Shown piece after piece: positions 45,791 through 53,608 of a stretch of 64,000 nt of DNA (position 1 is its first letter; each line of letters starts with the position of its first letter). The position numbers and the translations under genes were made by a program. Where the stretch lies: positions 62,001 to 126,000 of the forward strand of contig WRIV01000003.1 in the NCBI GenBank assembly GCA_009782555.1. Direction: 5' to 3'. The stretch is from Treponema sp. (GTDB lineage Bacteria > Spirochaetota > Spirochaetia > Treponematales > Breznakiellaceae). The notes beneath the pieces are model-generated. The model was not told the origin of the DNA. It did not search any database and was given only the letters and a program-made list of their open reading frames with translations.

Positions 45791-46158
45791 TAGAAAAAAC
45801 TGCGGACCTGTATTCCCGCCTGCCCGACTCAATTCCCTTAGCCGATGCGGAACATGCGCTGGAACTTCTGGCGGAATTTAAACAGGAAACCGAATTAACC
45901 AAACGGGACAGGGCAAAGGCGGCGGCGGTCAAGCAAATTGCCCTGGCGGAGATCACAAAAAAATATGATTTTTATGAAAAACTCTTCGCCGCCGTTTTTG
46001 CCGAACGAAGGGCCGTGGCGCAGGAATTTTTTAGGGTTATCGATCAGGGGATCCGCGAAAAAAACAATGACCTGGTGCTGGCGGGACTTTCCAGCCTCTC
46101 CGGCATGGTTGCTTCGAGCCCCCTGACCCATCTGGGAAAAGACACCCTTTTAAAGTAA
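45787..46158 (+). CDS. Protein of unknown function, coiled coil
   Basis: A 123-residue protein from GTG 45787, overlapping the upstream stop (GTGA). The frame is open up to 45616, but that part runs antiparallel in content to the upstream coding sequence. The protein is predominantly helical (LLAEFKQETELTKRDRAK, FAERRAVAQEFFRVID), possibly dimerising. Not recognised. The ATG of the omptin-like gene follows 10 nt later. Confidence 0.55.
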   Translation: MIEKTADLYSRLPDSIPLADAEHALELLAEFKQETELTKRDRAKAAAVKQIALAEITKKYDFYEKLFAAVFAERRAVAQEFFRVIDQGIREKNNDLVLAGLSSLSGMVASSPLTHLGKDTLLK

Positions 46159-46168
46159 AATTGTTTTC

Positions 46169-47176
46169 ATGAGAACAACTCAAATTTTTTCCAGATCTAA
46201 AGTTTCGAAAAAACCGTTATTGTTTGTTTTTTTTTGTATTTTTTTTAATTTTCAAGCCGCAGCCCAATTAATGAAAATAGGCAGCCATGACCTGTCCATT
46301 GGTACCTCCCTGGGTTTTTTGGCAGGCGAAGGTGAAGAAATTGTTTACAGAAACGAAATTTCCAGCCACAAACTGAGCCAGCTGCTGTGGAAGTTTGAAC
46401 CGGTGGTTTATGCCGGTATTGATCTAAACTATAACTGGAAACTGCCGCTTCCGTCAGGCAGAATAAGCTTATTTGCCGGCACGTCCTTTAAATTTGGGCT
46501 GCCCAGCGGGCAAGGTGCGGTAGAAGACAGAGACTGGATGCATCCCAGCATTACTGATTTCTTGACCCATTATTCTGTAAGTACGATAAAAACAGAAAAC
46601 GCCATATTGCTGGATACCGACATAGGAACCGCATTTGCCATATCCGAAAACTTTTCGGTAAAAGCATTCATTTCCTATGGGTTTATGCATTTTTACTGGA
46701 AGGCAAAGGGCGGTTCATTTTTATATCCTGATGATGACGGTGATAATTTTTATTATCCAAATAGCATTACTGTGGGGACCTATAAACAAACCTGGCATAT
46801 ATTATCGGCGGGAACATCCCTTTACTACCGGTTTAATCCCAAATTCGATATTGAACCATTTATTAAGGTAAGCCCCTTAATTTGGTGTTCATCCTTGGAT
46901 GAACATTTAGCGGCTGAAAAAGTTATTACCGATACCATGTTTGGCGGGCTCTTCCTGGAATTTGGTTTACAATTTTCTTTTAAGCCCGCAGATTTTCTGA
47001 CATTGTCGTTGTTCTGCACAGGCCGGATTATAGACGGCGCCAGGGGAAACGGGTTTTATGAGGGAGACGGAGTTCTTAAAGAGACAGGAAAGCCCACATT
47101 GACGGCAAAAAACATGGCTGGAGCGGGTTATAACGCGGCAGTTTTTGGAGCGGCAGTAAAGCTGAATATATTCTAA
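46169..47176 (+). CDS. Omptin-like outer-membrane protease
   Basis: A 335-residue protein with signal peptide (ending QAAAQ). The body aligns by eye with omptins: KLSQLLWKFEPVVYAG, then EDRDWMH with Asp120 and Asp122, and CSSLDEHL with Asp244 and His246. These match the catalytic Asp83/Asp85 and Asp210/His212 of E. coli OmpT, in the same order and at similar distances. Length is near OmpT (317). Omptins are ten-stranded barrels that cut peptides outside the cell. They are mostly known in proteobacteria. Ends in aromatic NIF, as barrels do. The function in a spirochaete is untested. Confidence 0.75.
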   Translation: MRTTQIFSRSKVSKKPLLFVFFCIFFNFQAAAQLMKIGSHDLSIGTSLGFLAGEGEEIVYRNEISSHKLSQLLWKFEPVVYAGIDLNYNWKLPLPSGRISLFAGTSFKFGLPSGQGAVEDRDWMHPSITDFLTHYSVSTIKTENAILLDTDIGTAFAISENFSVKAFISYGFMHFYWKAKGGSFLYPDDDGDNFYYPNSITVGTYKQTWHILSAGTSLYYRFNPKFDIEPFIKVSPLIWCSSLDEHLAAEKVITDTMFGGLFLEFGLQFSFKPADFLTLSLFCTGRIIDGARGNGFYEGDGVLKETGKPTLTAKNMAGAGYNAAVFGAAVKLNIF

Positions 47177-47203
47177 GAAGGGCATGAACGGCGCAGCGAG
47201 GGA

Positions 47204-47232
47204 TTGAATAAAAAAAGCTATTTAAGTATGAT
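47204..47232 (+). promoter_or_regulatory. Promoter for a leaderless lolA mRNA
   Basis: TTGAAT (47204-47209) and TATGAT (47227-47232) with a 17-nt spacer. The -10 ends 6 nt before the ATG at 47239, placing the transcription start at the start codon. No Shine-Dalgarno site is present. Confidence 0.6.
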
Positions 47233-47238
47233 ATAGTC

Positions 47239-47907
47239 ATGAAAAAAGCTCTTTTTTTGGCAATACTGACCCTTTTTGGCGGCCTTTTTCTTTCACCGCA
47301 AGAAATTCTTACTGCCAAACGTTATCTGGAACAGGTTTCCGAACAATATGGTTCAATCAGGACCTATGTTGCCCGGATAAATATACAAAGCGGGGGAACC
47401 AATATGGCCGGCACGGTTTATGCCATGATGCCCAACTTCCTTCGCATTGATTTTTCTTACCCCGCAGAACAGGTGGTTCTCTACAATGGGGAAAACCTGA
47501 TGATCTTTCTGCCCGGCGAGAGGGCCATTTTGAATCAAGTCGCTGCACAGGGGGGAGCGAACATAGCCACCGCCCGGGGGCTTACCCTGCTGCTGCGTAA
47601 CTATGTACCGGCATTTGTGGTGGGTCCCGCTCCGGTGCCCATCGAGCCCGGTTCCAGCGAAATGGTGGTTAAGCTTAAGCTGGCGCGCCGTAACTCCGGA
47701 GAAGGGTTTACCGAAATCATCCTGGACATCTCCCCGGATACCAAGTTTATCCGGCGCATTACCGGCAAAACTATTACCGATGTTACGGTACGATTTGATT
47801 TTTCCGGCGTCAGCATTAATACCGGTATCCCTGAACGGCTTTTTGTGTTTGAGTCTCCTCCTTCCTCCAATATGTATAATAACTTTCTGTTACGGGGCAC
47901 CGACTAA
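47239..47907 (+). CDS. lolA: Outer-membrane lipoprotein carrier protein LolA
   Basis: A 222-residue periplasmic chaperone that ferries lipoproteins from the LolCDE complex to the outer membrane. It has a signal peptide (MKKALFLAILTLFGGLFLS) and the LolA-type half barrel (NMAGTVYAMMPNFLRIDFSYP, VVLYNGENLMIFLP). It is distantly related to the proteobacterial form. A promoter is placed so that the mRNA would be leaderless. Followed 20 nt later by the RodZ-like gene. Confidence 0.85.
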   Translation: MKKALFLAILTLFGGLFLSPQEILTAKRYLEQVSEQYGSIRTYVARINIQSGGTNMAGTVYAMMPNFLRIDFSYPAEQVVLYNGENLMIFLPGERAILNQVAAQGGANIATARGLTLLLRNYVPAFVVGPAPVPIEPGSSEMVVKLKLARRNSGEGFTEIILDISPDTKFIRRITGKTITDVTVRFDFSGVSINTGIPERLFVFESPPSSNMYNNFLLRGTD

Positions 47908-47927
47908 GAGCGGTTCAGGAGAAGCAG

Positions 47928-48995
47928 GTGGAATCTCTTGGCGACAAGCTAAAAACAACTCGTGAGGCCAAGGGTTATACCTATGATTTTGTGGGCAGAG
48001 AAACGAATATAGCCCGCCGCTATCTGGAGGCCCTGGAAAACGAACACTTTTCCAAATTTCCCGGTGAACCCTATCTGCTTGGTTTTTTGCGAAACTACGG
48101 CGAATATTTGGGATTGAATGTGGATGAACTGTTTTCCATGTACCGGGCCATAAAAATTCAGGAACAGCCCGTTCCGGTGGAACAGCTTTTAAAATCTCCC
48201 CATTCTCTTTCCAGGCCGGTGATTGCTCTGATTGCCGCGGCGGCGCTGCTCGTCCTTGCCGGCGTGAGTTATCTAATCTTTGCCAGAATTCCGGCAGAAC
48301 CGCCCCAGAGAAATTTGATTCAGCTTCCCATGGAGTACACGCTGGAAGGATCCTTTTTGGAACGGCGTTTCTACAAGGGAGATACGATCCTGGTAAACCT
48401 TGGAAATGAACAATGCAGGATTGAACTTCGCAGTTTAGAAGATCCCTTGACCCTCATCATCCCCGGGGGCAGCGTCAAGCTGAACCTGTCCGGAGATACC
48501 GGAGTGGACCTGAACGGAGACGGCATCGCGGATATGCTGGTAACCCTTTCGGACTACGATCCAAGAACGCCCAATGCCGGGGCGCTGATTCGGTTTGATT
48601 TAAACGTTAATTACGTCCCGGAGATTACATTGAATCCTGATCTTTCTCCGGATCAGGCGGCGGCCCAGGCTGGTACGGTGATCTTTACTTCCACCAATAC
48701 CTATCCCTTTACCATGGATATCCAGTTTCAGAGTTACTGTATGTTCCGGTGGGAGGTAGACCGGCGGGAAAGAACGGAGCGGTATTTTTCCAGGGGAGAC
48801 AAACTGACCATACCGGTGCAGAACACGATCCGGCTCTGGTCCTCCAACGCCACGGCGGTAACGACGGAACTGAATGGAGCGGGCCGGAACGTAACGCTGA
48901 ACCTGGGGACCGCCGGCGAAGTGGTGGTAATCGATCTGCGCTGGATCCGGGACAACGACGGCAGGTTCCGGCTCACCCAGTACAGGCTTGAATAG
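47928..48995 (+). CDS. RodZ-like membrane protein with helix-turn-helix domain
   Basis: A 355-residue protein: cytoplasmic HTH_25 domain (residues 1-75, SLGDKLKTTREAKGYTYDFV), one membrane segment (about 94-116) and a periplasmic DUF4115-type domain. RodZ links MreB filaments to the wall machinery and sets cell width. GTG start at 47928 follows AGGAGA. It lies between lolA and rimO. The periplasmic domain is longer than in E. coli RodZ. Confidence 0.85.
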   Translation: MESLGDKLKTTREAKGYTYDFVGRETNIARRYLEALENEHFSKFPGEPYLLGFLRNYGEYLGLNVDELFSMYRAIKIQEQPVPVEQLLKSPHSLSRPVIALIAAAALLVLAGVSYLIFARIPAEPPQRNLIQLPMEYTLEGSFLERRFYKGDTILVNLGNEQCRIELRSLEDPLTLIIPGGSVKLNLSGDTGVDLNGDGIADMLVTLSDYDPRTPNAGALIRFDLNVNYVPEITLNPDLSPDQAAAQAGTVIFTSTNTYPFTMDIQFQSYCMFRWEVDRRERTERYFSRGDKLTIPVQNTIRLWSSNATAVTTELNGAGRNVTLNLGTAGEVVVIDLRWIRDNDGRFRLTQYRLE

Positions 48996-49016
48996 CCTCT
49001 TAGACGGCTTTATCAA

Positions 49017-50447
49017 ATGTTTTACTTTCTTGATCCCTTTGGCTGTGCTAAAAACCAGGTGGACGCCGAAATTATGGCGGCCCGGCTTAACAAAGCAGGC
49101 TGGGCAGGGACTGATGATCCTGACGGGGCGGATCTGATCATCGTTAATTCCTGCGGCTTTATCGAAGCGGCCAAAAGGGAATCGATCAACGCCGTCCTTG
49201 CCTGGAAAAAACAATACCCGGAAAAAAAAATCCTCCTGGCCGGGTGCCTTACCCAACGCTACCGTTCTGAACTGGAAGAAAACCTTACCGAAGCGGACGG
49301 CTTTGCGGGCTGTGATGATCTGGATCGGGTGCCGGAAAGAGCTGCGGAAATTTTTCAAGAGGACCTGATAAAACCGGCGAAATCCGGAACCCAATCCTCT
49401 GCGGCACCTGCCTTCGGCCCCCCGGCAGAGTCCGGCGCTGTGCTGAGTTCGGACCGCGGGTTACGGCCTCTCCTTGGTTTTCCCGGTTCGGCGTATGTTA
49501 AAATTTCCGAAGGCTGCAGCAACCGTTGTTCCTTTTGCGCCATCCCCCTGATTCGGGGGCCCCTCCGGTGCCGTGTTATTCCCGATATTGTAGAGGAATG
49601 CAAGCAGCTTTTGGATCGGGGGGTAAAGGAAATATGTCTTATCGGCCAAGATCTGGCTTCCTATGCGCTGACCGCCGGCGGAACTGCAAAGGGCATTTCC
49701 GCTTTGGCCTCTCTTTTAGAAGCCATCGCCGGACTGACCGGAGATTTTTGGATCCGGCTCCTCTACCTCCATCCGGATCATTTTCCCCTGGATATTCTGG
49801 ATATTACTGCCAGAGACCGCCGCTTTCTCCCCTACTTTGACATTCCCTTCCAGCATGCTTCTTTCCGGATCCTTTCGTTCATGGAACGGAGCGGCAGCGG
49901 AGAAACCTACCTTCGTTTGCTGGATAGGATCCGCTCCAGGATCCCCGATGCGGTGATCCGCTCTACTTTTCTGGTTGGCTTTCCCGGCGAGACCGAAGAA
50001 GATTTTGAAACACTCCTTGCATTTCAGCAGCAAGCCCGTTTTGACTGGCTGGGGGTTTTTGCCTGGTCCAGGGAAGAAGGGACCGCCGCATATTCTTTTA
50101 AGGGAAGGGTGAGCAAAAAAACCGCCGCCCGGCGCAAGGCCCTTATTGAAGAACAGCAGGTGTCCATCACCGAAGAAAAGATGAACCGGTTTGTGGGCCG
50201 AAACCTGGATGTGTTGGTTGAAGAAGAACTTGCGGACACACCGGATCCCGGCAATTCTGCCCATGAATCTTCTGCTTCCTCGCTTTGGCTGGGGCGGTTC
50301 TTTTTACAGGCCCCGGAGGTGGACGGTGCGGCGGTAATACGGACTGTTCCTGCCGCCGGAATTCCAGCGCTAAAACCTGGAGCCCTGATCCGGGGAACAG
50401 TACAGGCCCGGCGTGGTTTTGATCTGGAAGTACTGGTGCAGCAATGA
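49017..50447 (+). CDS. rimO: Ribosomal protein S12 methylthiotransferase RimO
   Basis: A 476-residue radical-SAM enzyme that adds a methylthio group to Asp of ribosomal protein S12. N-terminal MTTase domain with cysteines (DPFGCAKNQVDAE, VNSCGFIEAAKRESI), radical-SAM motif CSNRCSFCAIP (about 165-175), and a C-terminal TRAM domain. The start lies 21 nt after the RodZ-like gene. Its stop overlaps the ATG of the helicase gene by 4 nt. Confidence 0.93.
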   Translation: MFYFLDPFGCAKNQVDAEIMAARLNKAGWAGTDDPDGADLIIVNSCGFIEAAKRESINAVLAWKKQYPEKKILLAGCLTQRYRSELEENLTEADGFAGCDDLDRVPERAAEIFQEDLIKPAKSGTQSSAAPAFGPPAESGAVLSSDRGLRPLLGFPGSAYVKISEGCSNRCSFCAIPLIRGPLRCRVIPDIVEECKQLLDRGVKEICLIGQDLASYALTAGGTAKGISALASLLEAIAGLTGDFWIRLLYLHPDHFPLDILDITARDRRFLPYFDIPFQHASFRILSFMERSGSGETYLRLLDRIRSRIPDAVIRSTFLVGFPGETEEDFETLLAFQQQARFDWLGVFAWSREEGTAAYSFKGRVSKKTAARRKALIEEQQVSITEEKMNRFVGRNLDVLVEEELADTPDPGNSAHESSASSLWLGRFFLQAPEVDGAAVIRTVPAAGIPALKPGALIRGTVQARRGFDLEVLVQQ

Positions 50448-52717
50448 CAGATATTCCTGCCTACCTGGAAATTCTCAATCCCGAACAGCGGAAAGCGGTC
50501 CTCCACAATGGAAAAAGCCTGCTAATCCTGGCCGGAGCGGGATCGGGGAAGACCAGGGTAATTACCACAAAAATTGCCTATCTGATCCGGGAGAGGGGTT
50601 TTGATCCCCGTTCTATTCTGGCGGTAACCTTTACCAACAAGGCGGCCCGGGAAATGGCGGTCCGGGCGCAGCAAATCGAAGGCCGGGCGGGGGACGCCAT
50701 GATGCGGACCTTTCATTCTTTTGGGGCATGGTTTCTCCGCCGTTACGCCGCCCTGGCGGGGATCAACTCAAACTTTGTTATCTACGATGACGATGATACG
50801 ATTTCCCTTTTGGGGACCATTGACGAAGACAGTTCCCGCCCGGCGCTAAGGGAAACGGCGGCGCGGATTTCCAGGGCCAAGGACTATTTTCTTTCTCCTG
50901 AGGATCCGGAACTGGATCTGATTGACTACCGTCCGGAGTTCAGAAAGATCTATACCCGGTACGAAGAGCGGCTGAAAAAAATCGGCAATGCGGATTTCGG
51001 CGATTTAATAAAAAAACCGGTGGAGATACTTCGCTCCAATCCTGATTTAGCCCGCCGTCTTCAGGAACGGTTTAGGATGATCTTGGTGGACGAATACCAG
51101 GATTCCAATATTGCCCAGTTCAAACTTCTTGCCGAACTGACAGGGTCCGGTACCTGCCTTTGCGTGGTGGGAGATGATGATCAATCCATCTATCGTTTCC
51201 GGGGTGCGGAGGTACGGAACATCCTGGAGTTTCCCGAACGTTTTCCCGGTACGGATCTGATCCGGCTTGAACGGAATTACCGTTCTTTTGCTCCGATTCT
51301 GACGCTGGCCTCTTCGGTGGTGGATCACAACCGGGGCCGGCTGGGAAAAACCCTCCGGGCCGAGCGGGGGGAAGGGAAACTTCCCACCCTGGCGTTCCTT
51401 CCCGATCAGGATGAGGAAGCGGCATTCTGCGCCGAATTAATCCAGCGTTCGGTACAAGCCAGAGATTCCGGTTCTGCCCGCTATGCGGACTGGGCCATAC
51501 TGTACCGGACCAATGCCCAATCCCTGGGGTTTGAAACAGAACTGCTTCGGCGGAACATTCCCTATAAAGTAGTGGGGTCCTTGAAATTTTACCAGCGGGA
51601 GGAGATCAAGGATGCCCTGGCCCTGTTGGCCCTGCTGATCAATCCTCTGGACGAGGTAGCCTTTCGCCGCATTATCAACAAGCCTGCCCGGGGTATTGGA
51701 GGAAAATCTCTGGACACGATCCTCGAAACTGCCTTTGCCGCTTCTCCGCCGGAAGGAGGTCTTTTGGCGGCGGCCCGGACTTGTTCGCTTTCTGCAAAAG
51801 CCGCGGCGGGAATAGAAACCTTTGCTTCTTTTATGGACAAGGCCGGCTCAATCCTTTCTGTGGAGAATTCAGCAAAATCAACAAAACCTGCAAAAGCCGC
51901 CGCACAATACGGCGCATCGGTAAAGTCAAAGAAAAGTCTTATCCGCGCAGGTGCAGGTCTTTCGGTCTGCGCCGCTTCCCTGATCCTTGATTCGGGACTG
52001 GCGGAATATCATTCTTCTCATGATGAAATTAACGGATACCAGCGGCTGGGGAATCTTCAGGAACTGGTCAATGCCGCAAGCCTCTATCGATCCTCCATGG
52101 AAGGGCTGGCGGAATTCCTGGAACACATTGAATTGGATCGCTCCATCGAAGAAAACAAAGAAATGGATGCCGATTCAGTAACCCTTATTACCCTGCATAA
52201 CACCAAGGGCCTGGAATTCAGGAAAGTGATTCTTTCCGGCCTGGAGCAGGGAGTTTTTCCAAGGGAAGACAAAGAAGGGGATGATATGGAAGAAGAGCGG
52301 CGGCTCTTTTATGTGGGAGCCACCAGGGCAATGAATGAATTGTATCTCTGTTCCTGTGCATTCCGCCGCATGTACGGAAGAACAAGCCCCATGCTTCCCT
52401 CCCGCTTTCTTTATGAAGCGGATAAATCGTCCCTGCGGATCATTGGAAGCGCTCCTGCCGGTTTCGGCAAGATCAGCAAGTCCGATGGGCGGCCCGGCAG
52501 GAGACCCTCCGTAAATGCCGCCAAAATTTCTTCCGACGGCCGCTGGAAACAGGGAGATCGTTTGTTCCACGATGACCAAGGCTACGGCGCGGTCATGGAT
52601 ATTACCGAAACCGAAGACGGTCCAGCGGTAAAAGTCCGCTATGATAACGGACAGACAACCCGTTTTTTAAGCTTGTACCAAAGCGGAAACTTTACCAAAA
52701 TGAAGGATGATGATTAA
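50444..52717 (+). CDS. UvrD/PcrA-type DNA helicase
   Basis: A 757-residue superfamily 1A helicase for repair and replication-fork work. Walker A AGAGSGKT (about 32-39), VDEYQDSN, the QSIYRFRGA motif and the late ATRAMNEL motif are present. An Ala/Lys/Ser-rich insertion of about 45 residues (about 470-510) is not typical. The C-terminal Tudor-like segment GDRLFHDDQGYGAVMD matches PcrA. ATG overlaps the rimO stop, and its own stop overlaps the next gene by 11 nt. Confidence 0.9.
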   Translation: MTDIPAYLEILNPEQRKAVLHNGKSLLILAGAGSGKTRVITTKIAYLIRERGFDPRSILAVTFTNKAAREMAVRAQQIEGRAGDAMMRTFHSFGAWFLRRYAALAGINSNFVIYDDDDTISLLGTIDEDSSRPALRETAARISRAKDYFLSPEDPELDLIDYRPEFRKIYTRYEERLKKIGNADFGDLIKKPVEILRSNPDLARRLQERFRMILVDEYQDSNIAQFKLLAELTGSGTCLCVVGDDDQSIYRFRGAEVRNILEFPERFPGTDLIRLERNYRSFAPILTLASSVVDHNRGRLGKTLRAERGEGKLPTLAFLPDQDEEAAFCAELIQRSVQARDSGSARYADWAILYRTNAQSLGFETELLRRNIPYKVVGSLKFYQREEIKDALALLALLINPLDEVAFRRIINKPARGIGGKSLDTILETAFAASPPEGGLLAAARTCSLSAKAAAGIETFASFMDKAGSILSVENSAKSTKPAKAAAQYGASVKSKKSLIRAGAGLSVCAASLILDSGLAEYHSSHDEINGYQRLGNLQELVNAASLYRSSMEGLAEFLEHIELDRSIEENKEMDADSVTLITLHNTKGLEFRKVILSGLEQGVFPREDKEGDDMEEERRLFYVGATRAMNELYLCSCAFRRMYGRTSPMLPSRFLYEADKSSLRIIGSAPAGFGKISKSDGRPGRRPSVNAAKISSDGRWKQGDRLFHDDQGYGAVMDITETEDGPAVKVRYDNGQTTRFLSLYQSGNFTKMKDDD

Positions 52718-53489
52718 CCAGGATCTTTTTCGCCTTGTTCCCCAGGTATTCCGGGCCAGGGGATGGCGGCTTTATACAGAAAAGGCAAAGGAACGCAGCT
52801 TTCGCCTGATTGATCTTTGGCAATACGGAGGCCGGGCAATCCTGGGTCACAATCCCCCGGGACTGCTCCGGGCTTTCAAAAACAGCGGGGAACGGGGTCT
52901 CCTTGCCCCTTTTCCTCACTTTGCCGAAGAACGGTTTTTCAAAGCACTTGCTGTTTTACTGCCCAACCGTACTTTCCGTGTTTATGAAAACGAAGATTAT
53001 CTTAACAAGACGGTAAGCCAGGCGCAGTTAGAGCCGTTACAGTGGCGGCCCTTTTTAGACAAGGAAACACAGCTTACTTTGCAGTCTGCGCCGGTTTTAG
53101 TTCCGGTCCTGCCCTGCTCCTTTCCCGGTGCTCCGGCAGTGCTGGCCCTTGATCCGGCGGGCCGCCTGCCGGGCCTTCCCTCTTCTCAGGTCCTTTCCCC
53201 GGCTGCACTGGCGGCGGCGGCAAGATGCATCTACGATCTAATTGCCGGTCCAGATCGGGGAAATCCGCACTTTCTAAAAATCGACAGGGCGGTTAAAAAA
53301 AGCCCGGTCTGGAAACGGCAGGGGATTTATCTGTACTATGCTGGTACAGCCGAAAATTACAATGAACTGTTTCAGCATTTTCTTGAAGGCGGTTTTTTTC
53401 TGCCGCCGTCAACGGCAGAGCCGGCCATACTGCCGGGGGAACTGTCCCCGGGAGAAGAAGCAAAACTGGCGGCACTAATCGAAAAATAA
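52707..53489 (+). CDS. Unknown protein with degenerate class III aminotransferase-like start
   Basis: A 260-residue protein. The segment FRLIDLWQYGGRAILGHNPPGLLRAF resembles the glycine-rich start of class III aminotransferases (the FIDF-GG-GH-P type). The rest lacks the PLP lysine and the family's large domain, and it is about 150 residues short. So it is either a noncatalytic relative, or the resemblance is chance. It overlaps the helicase by 11 nt and ends a plus-strand run. Confidence 0.6.
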   Translation: MMINQDLFRLVPQVFRARGWRLYTEKAKERSFRLIDLWQYGGRAILGHNPPGLLRAFKNSGERGLLAPFPHFAEERFFKALAVLLPNRTFRVYENEDYLNKTVSQAQLEPLQWRPFLDKETQLTLQSAPVLVPVLPCSFPGAPAVLALDPAGRLPGLPSSQVLSPAALAAAARCIYDLIAGPDRGNPHFLKIDRAVKKSPVWKRQGIYLYYAGTAENYNELFQHFLEGGFFLPPSTAEPAILPGELSPGEEAKLAALIEK

Positions 53490-53525
53490 ATTCTGCCGTT
53501 TGTTCGAGCAAAATTCTTTTAATTA

Positions 53526-53562
53526 AGCCTTTTCCAAAACTCCATTGGTTTTGGAAAAGGCT
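53526..53562. repeat. Perfect palindrome (AGCCTTTTCCAAAAC, 15-bp arms)
   Basis: Arms AGCCTTTTCCAAAAC (53526-53540) and GTTTTGGAAAAGGCT (53548-53562) with a 7-nt loop. It lies between two convergent genes and shares its core with the elements at 14312 and 18352. No T-run follows. Confidence 0.8.
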
Positions 53563-53608
53563 CACGGGATATTTATGTAAAAGACACTGCGGCAAATTGC
53601 GGTTTCCG

